Below the pieces are notes generated by a model. That model was not told the origin of the DNA. It did not search any database and saw nothing but the letters and a program-made list of their open reading frames with translations. Made by a program: the position numbers and the translations under genes. 64,000 bases of DNA from Sphaerolaimus hirsutus (taxonomy: Eukaryota; Nematoda; Chromadorea; Monhysterida; Sphaerolaimidae). Where the stretch lies: positions 9,359,206 through 9,423,205 of the forward strand of contig OZ038459.1 of NCBI GenBank assembly GCA_964036195.1, given 5' to 3'. Below are positions 1 to 10,241 of the stretch, piece by piece; within the stretch, counting starts at the first letter, position 1; each line of letters opens with the position of its first letter.

Positions 1-360
1 GAAGGACGTGGCATCCAAAAAATTAGTTTGAAGTTCCATATACAACTTTTTTTAGGAGGGTTTTGGGGAATTTGGAGCGTGTAGAAAGATGCGTGCATAT
101 CTCATTCAATTTTCGCTCCCCTCCGTGCAGATCCAGGCTGGCGCCCGACAAAATGGTGTCAAAACCGCCAAAAACCGACCAAAAAACGTCGATTTTCGCA
201 GTCAAATTTTGACTGAAAATTTTAGGATACACGCGGTGCTGGGCATGTATAAAGAAAGCCCGTACATTTCTGTACACAAATATCCTCATCGTAATTTTTT
301 GCGCTCTTTACACAATGCTTGTGAAGAGCGCAAAAAAATCGATTAAAATTTCTCATTTAT
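1..360. other. Non-coding stretch, nothing recognised
   Basis: This is AT-rich sequence with short A and T runs. Reading frames on both strands are short and show no domain or splice context. It may be the older part of the LINE remnant that follows, but I see no direct support for that. Confidence 0.4.
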
Positions 361-1290
361 ATGGGCCGACTAGAAATTAAAAATTTTTTCGGGAGGCGCC
401 CCTGTGGCCGCATCGTAGCAGCTACAGGGGCCCTCCCCAGGGTTTTGTGTAGACAAATGTTGGGGCTACACACAAACAAAGTAGCTCGGCCCAACTTTAC
501 TCAAGTGCCAAGAAAAATGTTTTCAAAAAATAAATTTCTAATTTCTCACTTGTATTTGCCGGCTCTTTACATGTCTAGGATCGACAAGACAAGATGGTTA
601 TATAGAGCATGGGACATTGACAGCACCCTGGCAGGAAATAGAAGACTATGTGTCGACAACACGACCAGAGGGCTAAGAGATACAGCCAAAAAAAATTTAG
701 ATCTCAACATAGATACAAATGTTCTGACCAAAGCTGACATAAAAATACATGTTTACACACGGGCAGAGCAGCGACTCTACGGACTTTACGAAGTCAAACG
801 GCACTTGCTTATAGAGATAATGAAGAATCATCTCTAGAGATAAAAGGTGTTTGCTACAATGAGTTAAATTGGTTTGGAGCGAGATTAAACGCTCTACGCA
901 CACGGGGTCATGGTGGCCACAAGCTATGCAGTATGTGCTCAAATAAATATACAAAAATAGTGGCCAATCTGCACCACATACTATATGTGTGCTGCGGAAC
1001 AGACAAAAAAAGAAAAAAAGATAACTAATGTTACATGCTCACTTCAGTGTAGGTGGGCCAGCAACCTGCTGGGTAATTCTGTTTGCCATAATCACAGGAG
1101 AGAACTTGACAAATTATTGGTCTATGGGACCAGCATTTGCATGACAGATAGATTATATAAAAATCTGTTAATACATGTTACAATACACAAGGCTGATCCT
1201 CTCAGCTGTAAATTGGTTGTGACCCGGGAAGGGCGAAACCCTGTAAAAGGGTAGGGCCCTGAATCCCAGTGTTAAACAAACAAACAAACA
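361..1290 (+). mobile_element. Decayed LINE (non-LTR retrotransposon) 3' end
   Basis: Frames broken by stops and shifts encode the tail of a LINE reverse transcriptase. In the frame running from about 834 to 1020 there is a cysteine/histidine knuckle of the form C-x2-C-x11-H-x4-C at about 927-977, preceded by a basic LRTRG-type segment. This arrangement is typical of the C-terminal zinc knuckle of LINE polyproteins. A following segment rich in Arg and His is in a different frame. The element ends in a 3' region with a short self-complementary segment (about 1222-1262) and a tail of four AAAC units (about 1272-1290), as expected for target-primed integration. A related 3' end recurs at 44475-44665. 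The clade is uncertain (R2/NeSL-like or CR1-like). It is non-functional. Confidence 0.55.
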
Positions 1291-2390
1291 AACTCTCTGT
1301 ATCATCATTATATGAATTCTGTGATGTAACACTATGAAAAACGTTGGCAGAACTTGAAAAAGATTGGCTAAAAAGTTGACGAAAACAATAGAAAGGCAGT
1401 CTCCAATAGAAGGGCCTCTCCAATGGAAGGGTGGGTAAAACGTTGATTTAAAAAATAGAAGTGTGCCCTTCTATTAGAACAGGGGTCTCGAATGGGGGGG
1501 GGTTGGGGGGGGGGGTTACCCCCCCCCCCAAACCGCCCAGCTATCTATCTATCCCGGAGGCCGCTCAGCTATCTATCTATCCCGGAGGCAAAATTTTGGG
1601 CTACTACCCCCTAAACCCCCCCCCCCCAAATCGCTCAGCTATCTACCTATCTGGAGCAATTTTTCAGAAACTATACCCCAATTTTCGCTCAAAATCGCTA
1701 TTTTTCATACCTATATATAGATTTTCACCTCCAAAATCACTGGTTCATGCGTCTAACTGCCTATTTTCAGCTATTTTAAGTACTATATGCTCTTGTATAC
1801 CCATTTTGAGCTATTTTACACCTACTTTTAGCAATTGTTCTCCCTTTTCTTCCTTCTATGCCCCAAAAAAGCCTATATATCGAACCACCACAACCCCCCC
1901 CCCAAACCCCCCCCCAACCCCCCCCCCAGAAAATTTTTCAGCTATCTATCCCTCCGGAGGAGCGATTTGCTATCTATCCAACCACTCGGAGGGTCAAAAT
2001 TCAAGATACCCCTGTATTAGAAGAAATATGGTAAAAATACATCATGTACCTTGCATATAAACTGCTGGTTAATATAATTGAGCTTTTGATGACATCTACA
2101 TTCTATCTCACTCCCCAAGCATAGTTGAGCCAAGTGGTCTGGTGTGGAATTGCCCCCAGGTGTTTACTACATGCACCCCTTGAGGTACAGCCTATAAAAA
2201 TTATAATATTTTCATCTGGCCAATTTATCTGGCCTATTTTTACAGGAGGTGCTCCTGTGGCTACATCAGAGCATACTTATGCACACACTTTTACAAAATT
2301 AAAGATATGAAAAAGGCAGAGTCGCATACAAGGGACGGATGTTTTTACATCAAAGTTTTTTTTTCTTTTGAGCAATTGTGAGTAAAAGTG
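1285..2390 (+). repeat. Repeat R1, copy 1 (interrupted by a MITE)
   Basis: This segment is colinear with 14399-15060: the same stretch with runs of CCAATAGAAGGG, then the same 3' part with TGCCCCCAGGTGTTTACTAC and GTGCTCCTGTGGCTACATC. Copy 1 is split by the MITE at 1480-2014, while copy 2 has the empty site. The open frames inside are short and not convincing as proteins. Class unknown; part of the 3' region resembles 390-430 in the LINE remnant. Confidence 0.6.
1480..2014. mobile_element. hAT-like MITE M1 (CTATCTAT family)
   Basis: The 535-bp element starts CAGGGGTCT and ends ACCCCTG, flanked by the 8-bp direct repeat TATTAGAA (1472-1479 and 2015-2022). Its interior has a G-run/C-run palindrome near 1495-1532 and several CTATCTATC blocks. 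It encodes nothing. Relatives are at 40487, 44025, 46356 and 48669, with a truncated copy at 56935. Confidence 0.85.
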
Positions 2391-2395
2391 GGTGT

Positions 2396-4960
2396 CCAAA
2401 AATTTTGAAATTCTAAAAAATTTAAATGTAAATGTATATACCGTTCATCTAATGAATTTATGTAGATGTTTGTTTACACTTCCGAGCTTACAGTAATTAA
2501 AACATTTCAGTTCTACTTCGACGATTGTTTTGGGCGATTCAGTGGGCGAACGGTGCGAACGTGGCGTTGACGTTTTCGTTTTCGCAACGTTGCTGCGCTA
2601 CATTGGCAATGTATATTTCCGTTTTTCCGTACCCCATTGTGTTTTGTGTGTCCATTTGGCCGAGGAAAGGATTGGAGGTATTGAGGATCTGACACAAAGT
2701 TGACGCTGTGATGTAAATAGGTGTTTTTTCAATTTCTGTATATTTTTATCTACTAAAAGTATTTTTTAGAGTAAAGAAGTGTGACAAGTGAGATGGCAAC
2801 AATTTTATTTGTGGCAAATTGACTAAAGAGTAATTTTATAATCTTACCTGCAGTTTAGATTGCATAATAAAGTTTGATCTATTTTCTCTAAGTAAAAAAA
2901 GGAGTGACGCCGTTGTTATGTGTCGTGGTGCGTGAATGGTCAGTGATGACTGAGGACACATAGGTTGACATTTGACTTTAACTTTCGCTGCAGTTTTGGA
3001 GGTGAGGGCCGTGGCTATTGGTCTAGTATGCACTGTGCATTTCTGCATTTCCGGTTGAGAGACAAAAGTTAATTTGCAAGCGATTTTACAAAAGTACACT
3101 GATTATAGTGGTGCGGTGATGATTGGTGTTGAGATGAGAGGTAATTAAAAGAATCGAGTCTAACTCGACAAACATGATTTCATGTTTAAATGCCTACTCC
3201 CTTGGCTTGCTGTGAGAGCAGCCCAGTCCGCCGATCTCACTGAAACAAGCACCCATACAGTGACAAGTGTACTTATTTTTGAATAGATTGGACAGTTCGG
3301 TTATTTTGGGGTGTGGTTTTTGCACAGTGTGTATGGGACCAAAAGCCATGGTTAACTAATTAAAATTCTGGTAGCAGAATGAGTGGTGTAGCAGCGAAAG
3401 TGGTCATTTTCTAGAGATAAGTGTCTTCGGTGGTCAGTGGCTGTTGCGTTTCGGCATGTGGCAGTGGATTCACTTAGGTATTTTGTCCAGTTTCGAATTT
3501 CTAAAGTCATGCGATCTAAACATGCATTTAAGTTAAAAAAGATTGAAGTTGTTAAGTTCCCGGTTGCCAATCATTTGCGTTTGTATTTTGCGTCATACCG
3601 ATTTCACATTTATTTTAACTTTAGATTTGGTAGGGAATAGGTAAAACTCGACTATGTTAATTTTTATCTGATTTTTTAGTTTTGCAACTTCGCTATTTTT
3701 ATCTACCTAATCCTAGATCGTTTTTTTTTTAAGTATTTCCTTTTCCTAAACTGATAACTTGACATTTGAATATTTAGGAATTTATGCAAATTTCGTGATT
3801 GATCTTTATTATACAAAGAGATGAAATAATAAGCCGCTTGGTTTTCCTGTTTTTGCCCGAATATTTTGATAAGTGTAAAGGTGATTTGATTCGAGTGCGT
3901 ATTTTATCACTCTGGTGGAATTTCCGTTCAGTGTCTTTAAAACGGTACCGTAATTTTGTTTTTTCCTTGACAGTCAGTGTGAAAGTTAATTCCGTTCGCC
4001 TTACCGGTATCCTAATCTCATCATGGATTATCCCCCTTATGACATTTTGTCATTGTGCATTAATAATACGTGTGCGTCTTACGTTTTGGATATCAACGTT
4101 GTGTTTGTTTACTATACGCTCTTTTTGCTAATGGGATTATTGTTCGCTTGTCTATTTGTTTCGCTTATTGCCGTTTGTTTTCCTGTTCGTGGTGGTGGTT
4201 TTGGATTTTCGGTAGAGTTCGCTGAATAATTTTTGAATCACCCGCCATTTTTTCGCGCTAAAACTTGTTTTTACAGTATCTCCTGTGTTTTTCCTTTTCT
4301 TTTCATTCTTCTCGCATTCGTTCATTTTTCTATTTTTGTCCCCGTTCCCATCCATTTTTGTGCGTGAATTCTTTGTGTTTTTGTGTGCTTTGATTGACAT
4401 ATCCTGTAAACTGACGCCGTGAATAATTTTAGGTATGCCCATTTTCAAATTCCGTGTGTCCGTCAAATCGGCTGTAAGTATGCTTCTCGTGGTATGTGGA
4501 AGTGCTGTCTGGACTTGGCTTATGTTGTTGCGTATAAAAGCGTACCGTAATTTAGAGTAGGGGTCGATTCAGTTGGATTGCTTCGGTTTTTCTTGGAGTA
4601 TTTTCGAAAGTTTTGTGCCGCTGGTTAGAAACTCGCTCTCAGTTTGTTCCCTGTGCTCTATTTGAATGTGTGAATTCTGATTCTAAAATCGCCTAAAATA
4701 AAAACTCTTCTAAAAAAACTTCGGACCCCTTGGTGTAAATTAGACATTCAACTAATTTCTAGCGCGTTGATAAAAACGCCATTTGCTAAATGCTAACATA
4801 ATTGACGTAGCGTACACCTGTGAATTCACTCCGGTGGATTCACCATTGTGCGTTGCAAATTAAATCGGTAGTCGTTTTTCCGTTGCCTTACTTTGACGCT
4901 CATCCAACGAGTAGGTGTGAGATCGGTAAAACTTGGCAGTGTGCCATAGTAGAATTTGGT
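2396..4960. other. Long unannotated AT-rich stretch
   Basis: Open frames are short on both strands and none shows a family motif, signal peptide or exon context I trust. The plus strand is strongly T-rich. The right end (4527-4735) has an LTR-like promoter and polyadenylation layout, listed separately. Otherwise I see nothing in it. Confidence 0.4.
4527..4735 (+). promoter_or_regulatory. Possible LTR fragment with TATA box and AATAAA
   Basis: A TATAAAAG box at about 4534 is followed about 165 bp later by an AATAAA at about 4697, then a short U5-like tail and a TGGTGTAA string that could be a primer-binding site. This spacing is LTR-like. No paired LTR or retroelement coding sequence is present nearby, so it may be a solo LTR remnant or a chance arrangement. 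Confidence 0.25.
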
Positions 4961-4995
4961 TGAGTAAAAAAGTAGCCAGGTGAAAATTCATGACA

Positions 4996-5232
4996 CAATT
5001 CTGATATTATCAACAATGACGTCATGATGTGTTTCTTTCAAGAAAATGCATAGCATGCGGTCCGCCGAGTATACGTGATGTATCTTATTCCAGACGAGGG
5101 GTATTTCGAGGAGGTTTATTTTTCCTCAGCTCGAAAAAACCTGGGTGTATTTCGGGGGGGGGGGGGTGATTCAAGCGTGGCGGTATTTCGAGGAAAAACG
5201 GTACATGTATGTTGACAAATAGTTTCATGAGT
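4996..5232. repeat. Right-end segment shared with R1 and the 33.35 kb flank
   Basis: The segment with TGACGTCATGATGTG, GCATGCGGTCCGCC and then a G-run bounded by TATTTCGAGG matches 15060-15117 continued at 33344-33520. It gives the uninterrupted form of the site into which the Gypsy element inserted (ATAG followed by CATGCGG). Confidence 0.6.
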
Positions 5233-5576
5233 AGTGATGCGAAAAGCGCCAGAACTTTGGCGCCAAGCGCCAAAAGCGCCATGGGAATAGACTGGGGGAT
5301 AGAATGTTGGGGATAGACTTTGTGAGGCGGAAAAGGAGGTTTCTTTATTTTTTATTCTATTAGTTGCTTTTAAAACTTCGAGAGTTTGACGCAATTTTAG
5401 TGTGTTTTGTTTGGTTAAGCGGGTTCGAATGCTTTGCTGTTTCGAGATCTGGTGTATTTGAAAATTACATGGCAGTGATGAGTTCATGTCTCGTTCGTAT
5501 GATCCGGTGTGATTAGGAGAAAAATTGTCTGAGCCATGTGATGATTCAATCAAAAAGAGCTGTCCGGTCGCTTTAA

Positions 5577-5998
5577 AGCCAGAATTACAGCTCAACGGCG
5601 TTTGACGTGAAATGATGACGTCGTAAAATTGATTACATCAAAATAGACAAAGGTACAGCATTGAAATTTCAGAATTAAATAGTTCTAGTAATTGTGTGTA
5701 ATGTCCAAAAAAAATTTTATCAAATAATCATTATTTAAGTAGTTATTAAGTTAACGTCAAAATTTTTTGGTGACGTAAAATGTTTGACGTGAAATGTTGA
5801 CGTAGAATGTGTAGATTTTGACGTACAATTAATAACTTATTAAATAATAATTATTTTCTTAATTTTTTGGGACATTACACACAATTACTAGAACTATCAA
5901 ATTCTGAAATTTCAACGCTGTACCTATGTCTATTTTAATGTAATCAATTTTACGACGTCATCATTACACGTCAAACGCCGCTGAGCTGTAATTCCGGC
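5577..5998. mobile_element. piggyBac-like MITE (TTAA flanks)
   Basis: Two long inverted arms (roughly 180 bp each) begin AGCCAGAATTACAGCTCA and end TGAGCTGTAATTCCGGC, bounded by TTAA on both sides (5573-5576 and 5999-6002). TTAA duplication is the signature of piggyBac. There is no coding capacity. The termini resemble the larger element at 38286-39584. Confidence 0.65.
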
Positions 5999-6188
5999 TT
6001 AAGGGTTGGCAAAATCTAGAGAGATGATAAAAAATAAAGATAGGGACGCAAAATGTAATATCACTACCATTTCTCAAAAATGAAACTTGACGTATTATGC
6101 AGTGCAATAGAAAACTCGTTTAACCGAAACCATCCCTAGTTGTAGTTTCACTTCCCCCATTTACCGCAACCCCCACTTGAACTTGCAG

Positions 6189-6416
6189 TTTTGCATCAAA
6201 CACGGACTTTCGTCGTCTGATTACACTTCACTCAAGTTGACCATGTTGACTGATTATCGACTGCGCGCTTCCGGGGTGCCCGTCGATCGATTGAGTTTCA
6301 ACTATTTTGATGAAAGTTTTGATCGACCTTTGAGTAATGATAATCCGCCCCAATTTCGCCTCCTAGCTGTAAATAATTTGCTCGTGTCTTTGGGTTGGGT
6401 GGAGGAACTGTTCTGA
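6189..6416 (+). CDS. Possible terminal exon, unknown protein (low support)
   Basis: An open frame runs from a plausible acceptor (ACTTGCAG, ending 6188) to a TGA near 6415, about 75 codons. Its composition is ordinary and not low-complexity. It contains a hydrophilic middle and ends in a hydrophobic stretch. I recognise no domain and found no matching upstream exon, so this is a candidate only. The sequence from 6417 to 7385 holds no recognised gene. Confidence 0.25.
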   Translation, partial: FCIKHGLSSSDYTSLKLTMLTDYRLRASGVPVDRLSFNYFDESFDRPLSNDNPPQFRLLAVNNLLVSLGWVEELF

Positions 6417-7385
6417 TTGCAAATATTCACGTGTATTGAAATTGTCATGTCTTGAATCAAGAGTCTTGATAAACAAATTATGTTGCCCAGTTCGATGCTT
6501 ATTTTTTATTATTTATAGTCGCATTGAAGCCAAGAAAATGAAAACATTCGCAAGACTCAATTGATATCATTGTCGAGCATACATCCAAGTGAAAACACCA
6601 CCGTTCCCATAGCGGTAAAATCAAACACTCTGACAGCTAACAGGTTGTTTAGCGGTCGCCCTGCGTTTTTGTGTGGAATCTTATTTGAATCCTCGATAAA
6701 TAAGTCACTTTGCATGCATAAATATTTGGCATGCATTTACCGTCTACATTTGCGTGAAACGTTTTGAAAAAGCATTTACGCCCCTGCAAATAGATGCCAA
6801 TGCCACAAAGGGCATTTTTACAGTGAGTGTGACCACGAACCTTTTGCTACCGAATGGGGCAGGTCAAAGAATGTCAGTAGTGCCACAACTCTGACTGCGA
6901 CAGCTATCGACCCGTTCAAAGTGGCCTGCTTTTCGTGGTTTAGTTAACTGACAGCATTTTTGTCCGGAATTCGGCTATTGGGGCCCGCACACTAGTTCAC
7001 AAATTTCGTACTGCTTTCAGTTGCGTATTCTAAAAGTGTATAATTTTGTTCCAGCCCCATGGCGCTCTTGGTGCTTTATGCCATTTTGATGTGACACTAT
7101 GTTTGCTGGCGCTAGCACCGAATTTTAAACTTTTAGTTCACAACTGGACGCAGTATACAACTTGTCAAATGATGTGTTGGCGCTAGACTGTGCACTAAAT
7201 GACCTTCCGATGTCGACATTTGACATTTTTACAAAATTTTCGATGTTGACGCTATTTTATGTACGATACACTCCACGCTCTCGATTTTTTACAAATGCTC
7301 TATAGCAGTAACTTCTCTCGATCTTGGCATCAAAAAGTGAAATATATAAATACATCCACACCATTGACATCAAACACGTACACAC

Positions 7386-7595
7386 TCACGAGATGTGCTT
7401 CACATTGATCAGATAGTCCATCATCAGCGCCATCAGGTACCACGCAGCCAAAGTGGCCAGACTTTTCAGCCCCATGCCCATGCCCACGTGCATGGAGAAC
7501 GTGTGGCCCACCATGTACTGCACCATGGTGCCCATCCAAACTGCCATTAGACTGGAGTATGCGGCGCGTCTGAATTGGCAGTTCAGTGCGGACAT
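7386..7595 (-). CDS. Small Met-rich membrane protein (exon or whole gene)
   Basis: An ATG at 7595 opens a 69-residue frame with two hydrophobic, methionine-rich segments (about residues 13-35 and 45-63) separated by a Gly/Met stretch, so a membrane protein is likely. I do not recognise the family. The TGA stop (7386-7388) lies inside a strong splice-donor match, GTGAGTGTG, whose exon would end at 7390. Transcripts could therefore splice here and continue into an exon I did not find. It is divergent from the gene starting at 8287. The first methionine is at 7595; the upstream in-frame codons are non-ATG. Confidence 0.5.
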   Translation of the reverse strand: MSALNCQFRRAAYSSLMAVWMGTMVQYMVGHTFSMHVGMGMGLKSLATLAAWYLMALMMDYLINVKHIS

Positions 7596-8286
7596 GGTGG
7601 TGGTGTGAATTAATGTGTGTTTGGAGTGGGGGTGACTTGAGTTTGTTTTTTCACTTTTTTGATTCACTCAGTTTTTTAATTGTTTCTAAATAAGATGTTC
7701 GGGATCAATTTGTTAGCAATTAGTGACTTGGCGCTTAGTAATTGTTCCGCTTTTAATGTCGACCGCTACGTGGGTAAACAGTCACGCTTATCAATCAAGC
7801 GCTTTTTATCTGCGGTAGTGGAAAATCGCCAGAAAAATGGCGCGTGATTTAAGGCGGGCAAAAAAACGGTGGAAAACAATAATTCGAAGTTATTTTTTAT
7901 TATAAGTATTTTTCGAAATTTTTCAGCGGTCCCGAACCACGCGTAAAAATCCTGGAATAAGTTCTCTTCGAATACCCCCCCCCCCTGTTAACTGACTGGG
8001 GAAAAATAGGGATGGGAAAGACGTCAATGAATTAAAAACGCTGCATGTGTTCATGAAAAAGGTTGTAGGCAGGCATTTTATGTAAAAAAAACTTTGTGAC
8101 TGCTGATACAAAAAATTTTGATAGTTTTTATTCGCACTAATATTTATTCACCCGTTGCGTAACATCTTTGCGCAATTATGGCAGTGATGCCTCGTGTTAT
8201 TGGCATGGCGCCATTCCACCCCTACGTGTGTTATGATAGTAACCGTTAGAAGCATCTCGCTTTTACTCAGCTATTAATTTACAAAT
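7596..8286. promoter_or_regulatory. Intergenic region between divergent genes
   Basis: The 691 bp separates the start of a minus-strand frame (7595) from the start of a plus-strand gene (8287), so a shared bidirectional promoter is an inference. I saw no convincing TATA box. It contains a C-run at about 7976-7985 and otherwise no recognised repeat. Confidence 0.3.
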
Positions 8287-9797
8287 ATGGAGCCCAAACG
8301 TTTGCAATCAATTGTGCTAGCTACGTTGTGTCCAGCGCTGCTTGGATTAATTTTCTACCACACAAATATTATCCCGTTTTCGAGACATGCGGCGGAACGT
8401 ATCTGTGAGTTAATACGCTGGTTGTGTAGGGATGGGAGGGATTTGTAAGCATTCTTTCGCGGGACATCGTAGCTGGGAAAGGTGGGGGGGGGGGGTGCGC
8501 TACGCAGCCTGATAGTGATTTTTTTGTGTAAAAAAACCCTTTCAAATACTTGAAATGACTGACGAAGAAACGTCCACATGAGAGTTACTATTTAGGAGAA
8601 CCACTCTACCAAAAAGGAGAGTTATCCGTTGGCGAGACTTATCTACCGTATTTGCCCGAAATACCCCCCGGGGGTGATTCTTTCAGAGTGAGAATTTTGA
8701 GGGGGGGTATTTCGAGGGGGGGGCTTATCATTTCGCCATAAATTTTTTGAAATTCCAGTACTAAATTGTCGTCTGTAACGTACACAGACGTAGAAAAATG
8801 CAACAATTACCGCTATAAGAGTCTATTGACTTATTTAAGTGTGTAAAAATTCATTGTTTTTAACGTGTGTTTTGCATCGCCCGAATCACAAACCGCAGTT
8901 TTGTTATGTACGTACTCTGTACACTCAATAGGGGGGGGGGTATTTCGAGGGGTGGGTAATTATATCATAGTGTCCATTTTGAGGCGGGGGGGTGTATTTC
9001 GAGACGGGGGGTATTTCGAGAGGGGGGGGGGGTATTTCGAGACGGTGGGTATTTCGAGAGGAGGGGGGTATTTAGAGGAAATACGGTATCAAACCATAGG
9101 TGTTTTGATAAGTTAAATAACTACTGAATAAACTGCCGCACACTCTCAGTGGGCTTCAACACACTGGTTCAAATCGTGATGCACTTGGCTTTCGGTGTAA
9201 TGCTGGAGCACCTGCAGCACGTCGACCACGTTCGGTCAGTTTCTGTGAGCGTGACGAAACACTCCGAAGTATTAAATTTATGGATAGGGTCACGTATGTT
9301 ATCTTGGATCAAGTCCAACTTTGTATTGGATACCGTTGGATACAATTGGATATCGTACGAACGAGAGTACCTGAGTAAAAGACACAGGATTTCCGTCCAC
9401 GTCACCAATAATGGCCGCGGAATCCAATCAAACGACCGGAAATGGTCGTTAATGGCGGCCGACACACTAATTGACACATGAATATGATGTTAGGTATATA
9501 TTTATGTGTACAAACAGGGGTATCCAAACGGCTGTTTTGGCTAGCTGCCAAGATTACATACGGAGTCTCTACCGAATTTATCAATTGCCAAAGTTTAGTT
9601 TCGACAAGACTTGGCGATCTGACCACGGGCTGGGCGTGTTGGGGCTGTCCACCAGAGTGGGCGGCATCTTGACCCTGCTGTTGCTGCCGCACGCGCTGTA
9701 TGAAAACTACGGGGTGGCCCAGTTTCTGGCGGACAGGGTTTTCGATTTCGCAAGCGTCACTTGCATGGCAGCGGTGCTGGGAGTCATGAAAAGATGA
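8287..9797 (+). CDS. Three-exon gene, small 4-TM protein of unknown family
   Basis: Exons 8287-8404, 9150-9234 and 9599-9797 join in frame (phases 1 and 2) to 133 residues plus stop. Donors are GTGAGT and GTCAGT; acceptors are CACTCTCAG and AAGTTTAG. The product has four hydrophobic segments: about residues 8-30, 43-58, 81-98 and 113-130. There is no cleaved signal peptide, since a basic PKR precedes the first segment, so it should be an integral membrane protein. I do not recognise the family. Intron 1 contains a CCGTATTT-type MITE (8646-9086). An AATAAA at 10113-10118 could be the polyadenylation signal. The exon joins are inferred by hand; the coherent phases and the hydrophobic pattern crossing both junctions support them. 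Confidence 0.6.
8646..9086. mobile_element. CCGTATTT-type MITE in intron 1
   Basis: The termini CCGTATTTGCCCGAAATAC and the inverse AGGAAATACGG are flanked by TA on each side, suggesting a Tc1/mariner-type TA duplication. The interior is dominated by G-runs punctuated by TATTTCGAG. No coding capacity. Related copies lie at 11397, 33385, 35806, 35923 and 61838. Confidence 0.6.
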
Positions 9798-10241
9798 TAA
9801 ATGTTCCATGTGTTTGAGGCTTTTGTATTGTGGTTGTTCAAGTTGTGACCTGTGTCCCTGTGAAGGCTGTGTTTGATGAAACATGTATCACTGTTTGTAG
9901 AATTTATAGAGGATTGTCCTTAAGATGCAATAGTTTACGTGCCTCTTGATATCGATGCTCTTTAAAAAGTTACGTAACGGATTCAAACACACGGATTTAA
10001 CACAATAATTTTTATAAAAAAGGTAGAATGCAAAAGAACAAAGTCTGATGGAATGTTTTGTATGTATTTGGTGTATTTATATGCGTGGACGATGCTTAGC
10101 AAATGTAGGCGAAATAAAGCATATTGATTGACTAGAGTCCAAAATTCTGCGTGTCGAAAAAGCGCTCCAAACATTTTCAAAAAGACGGAAACCTGTCGCA
10201 AAATCTCGATTGCTCTAAATCGATATCACCGATCAAGTAAA
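9798..10241. other. Intergenic, 3' flank of both neighbouring genes
   Basis: This is the tail-to-tail interval between the plus gene ending at 9797 and the minus gene ending at 10242. It contains the AATAAA at 10113. No other feature is seen. Confidence 0.4.

Noticed and set aside
1461-2060. 199-codon Pro/Ser-rich frame
   Set aside because: It runs through the C-runs and CTATCTAT blocks of MITE M1 and crosses its duplication. It is a repeat artefact.
2123-2340. Possible structured RNA in R1 (conserved between two copies)
   Set aside because: The conservation is explained by the R1 repeat itself. I found no snRNA or tRNA consensus boxes.
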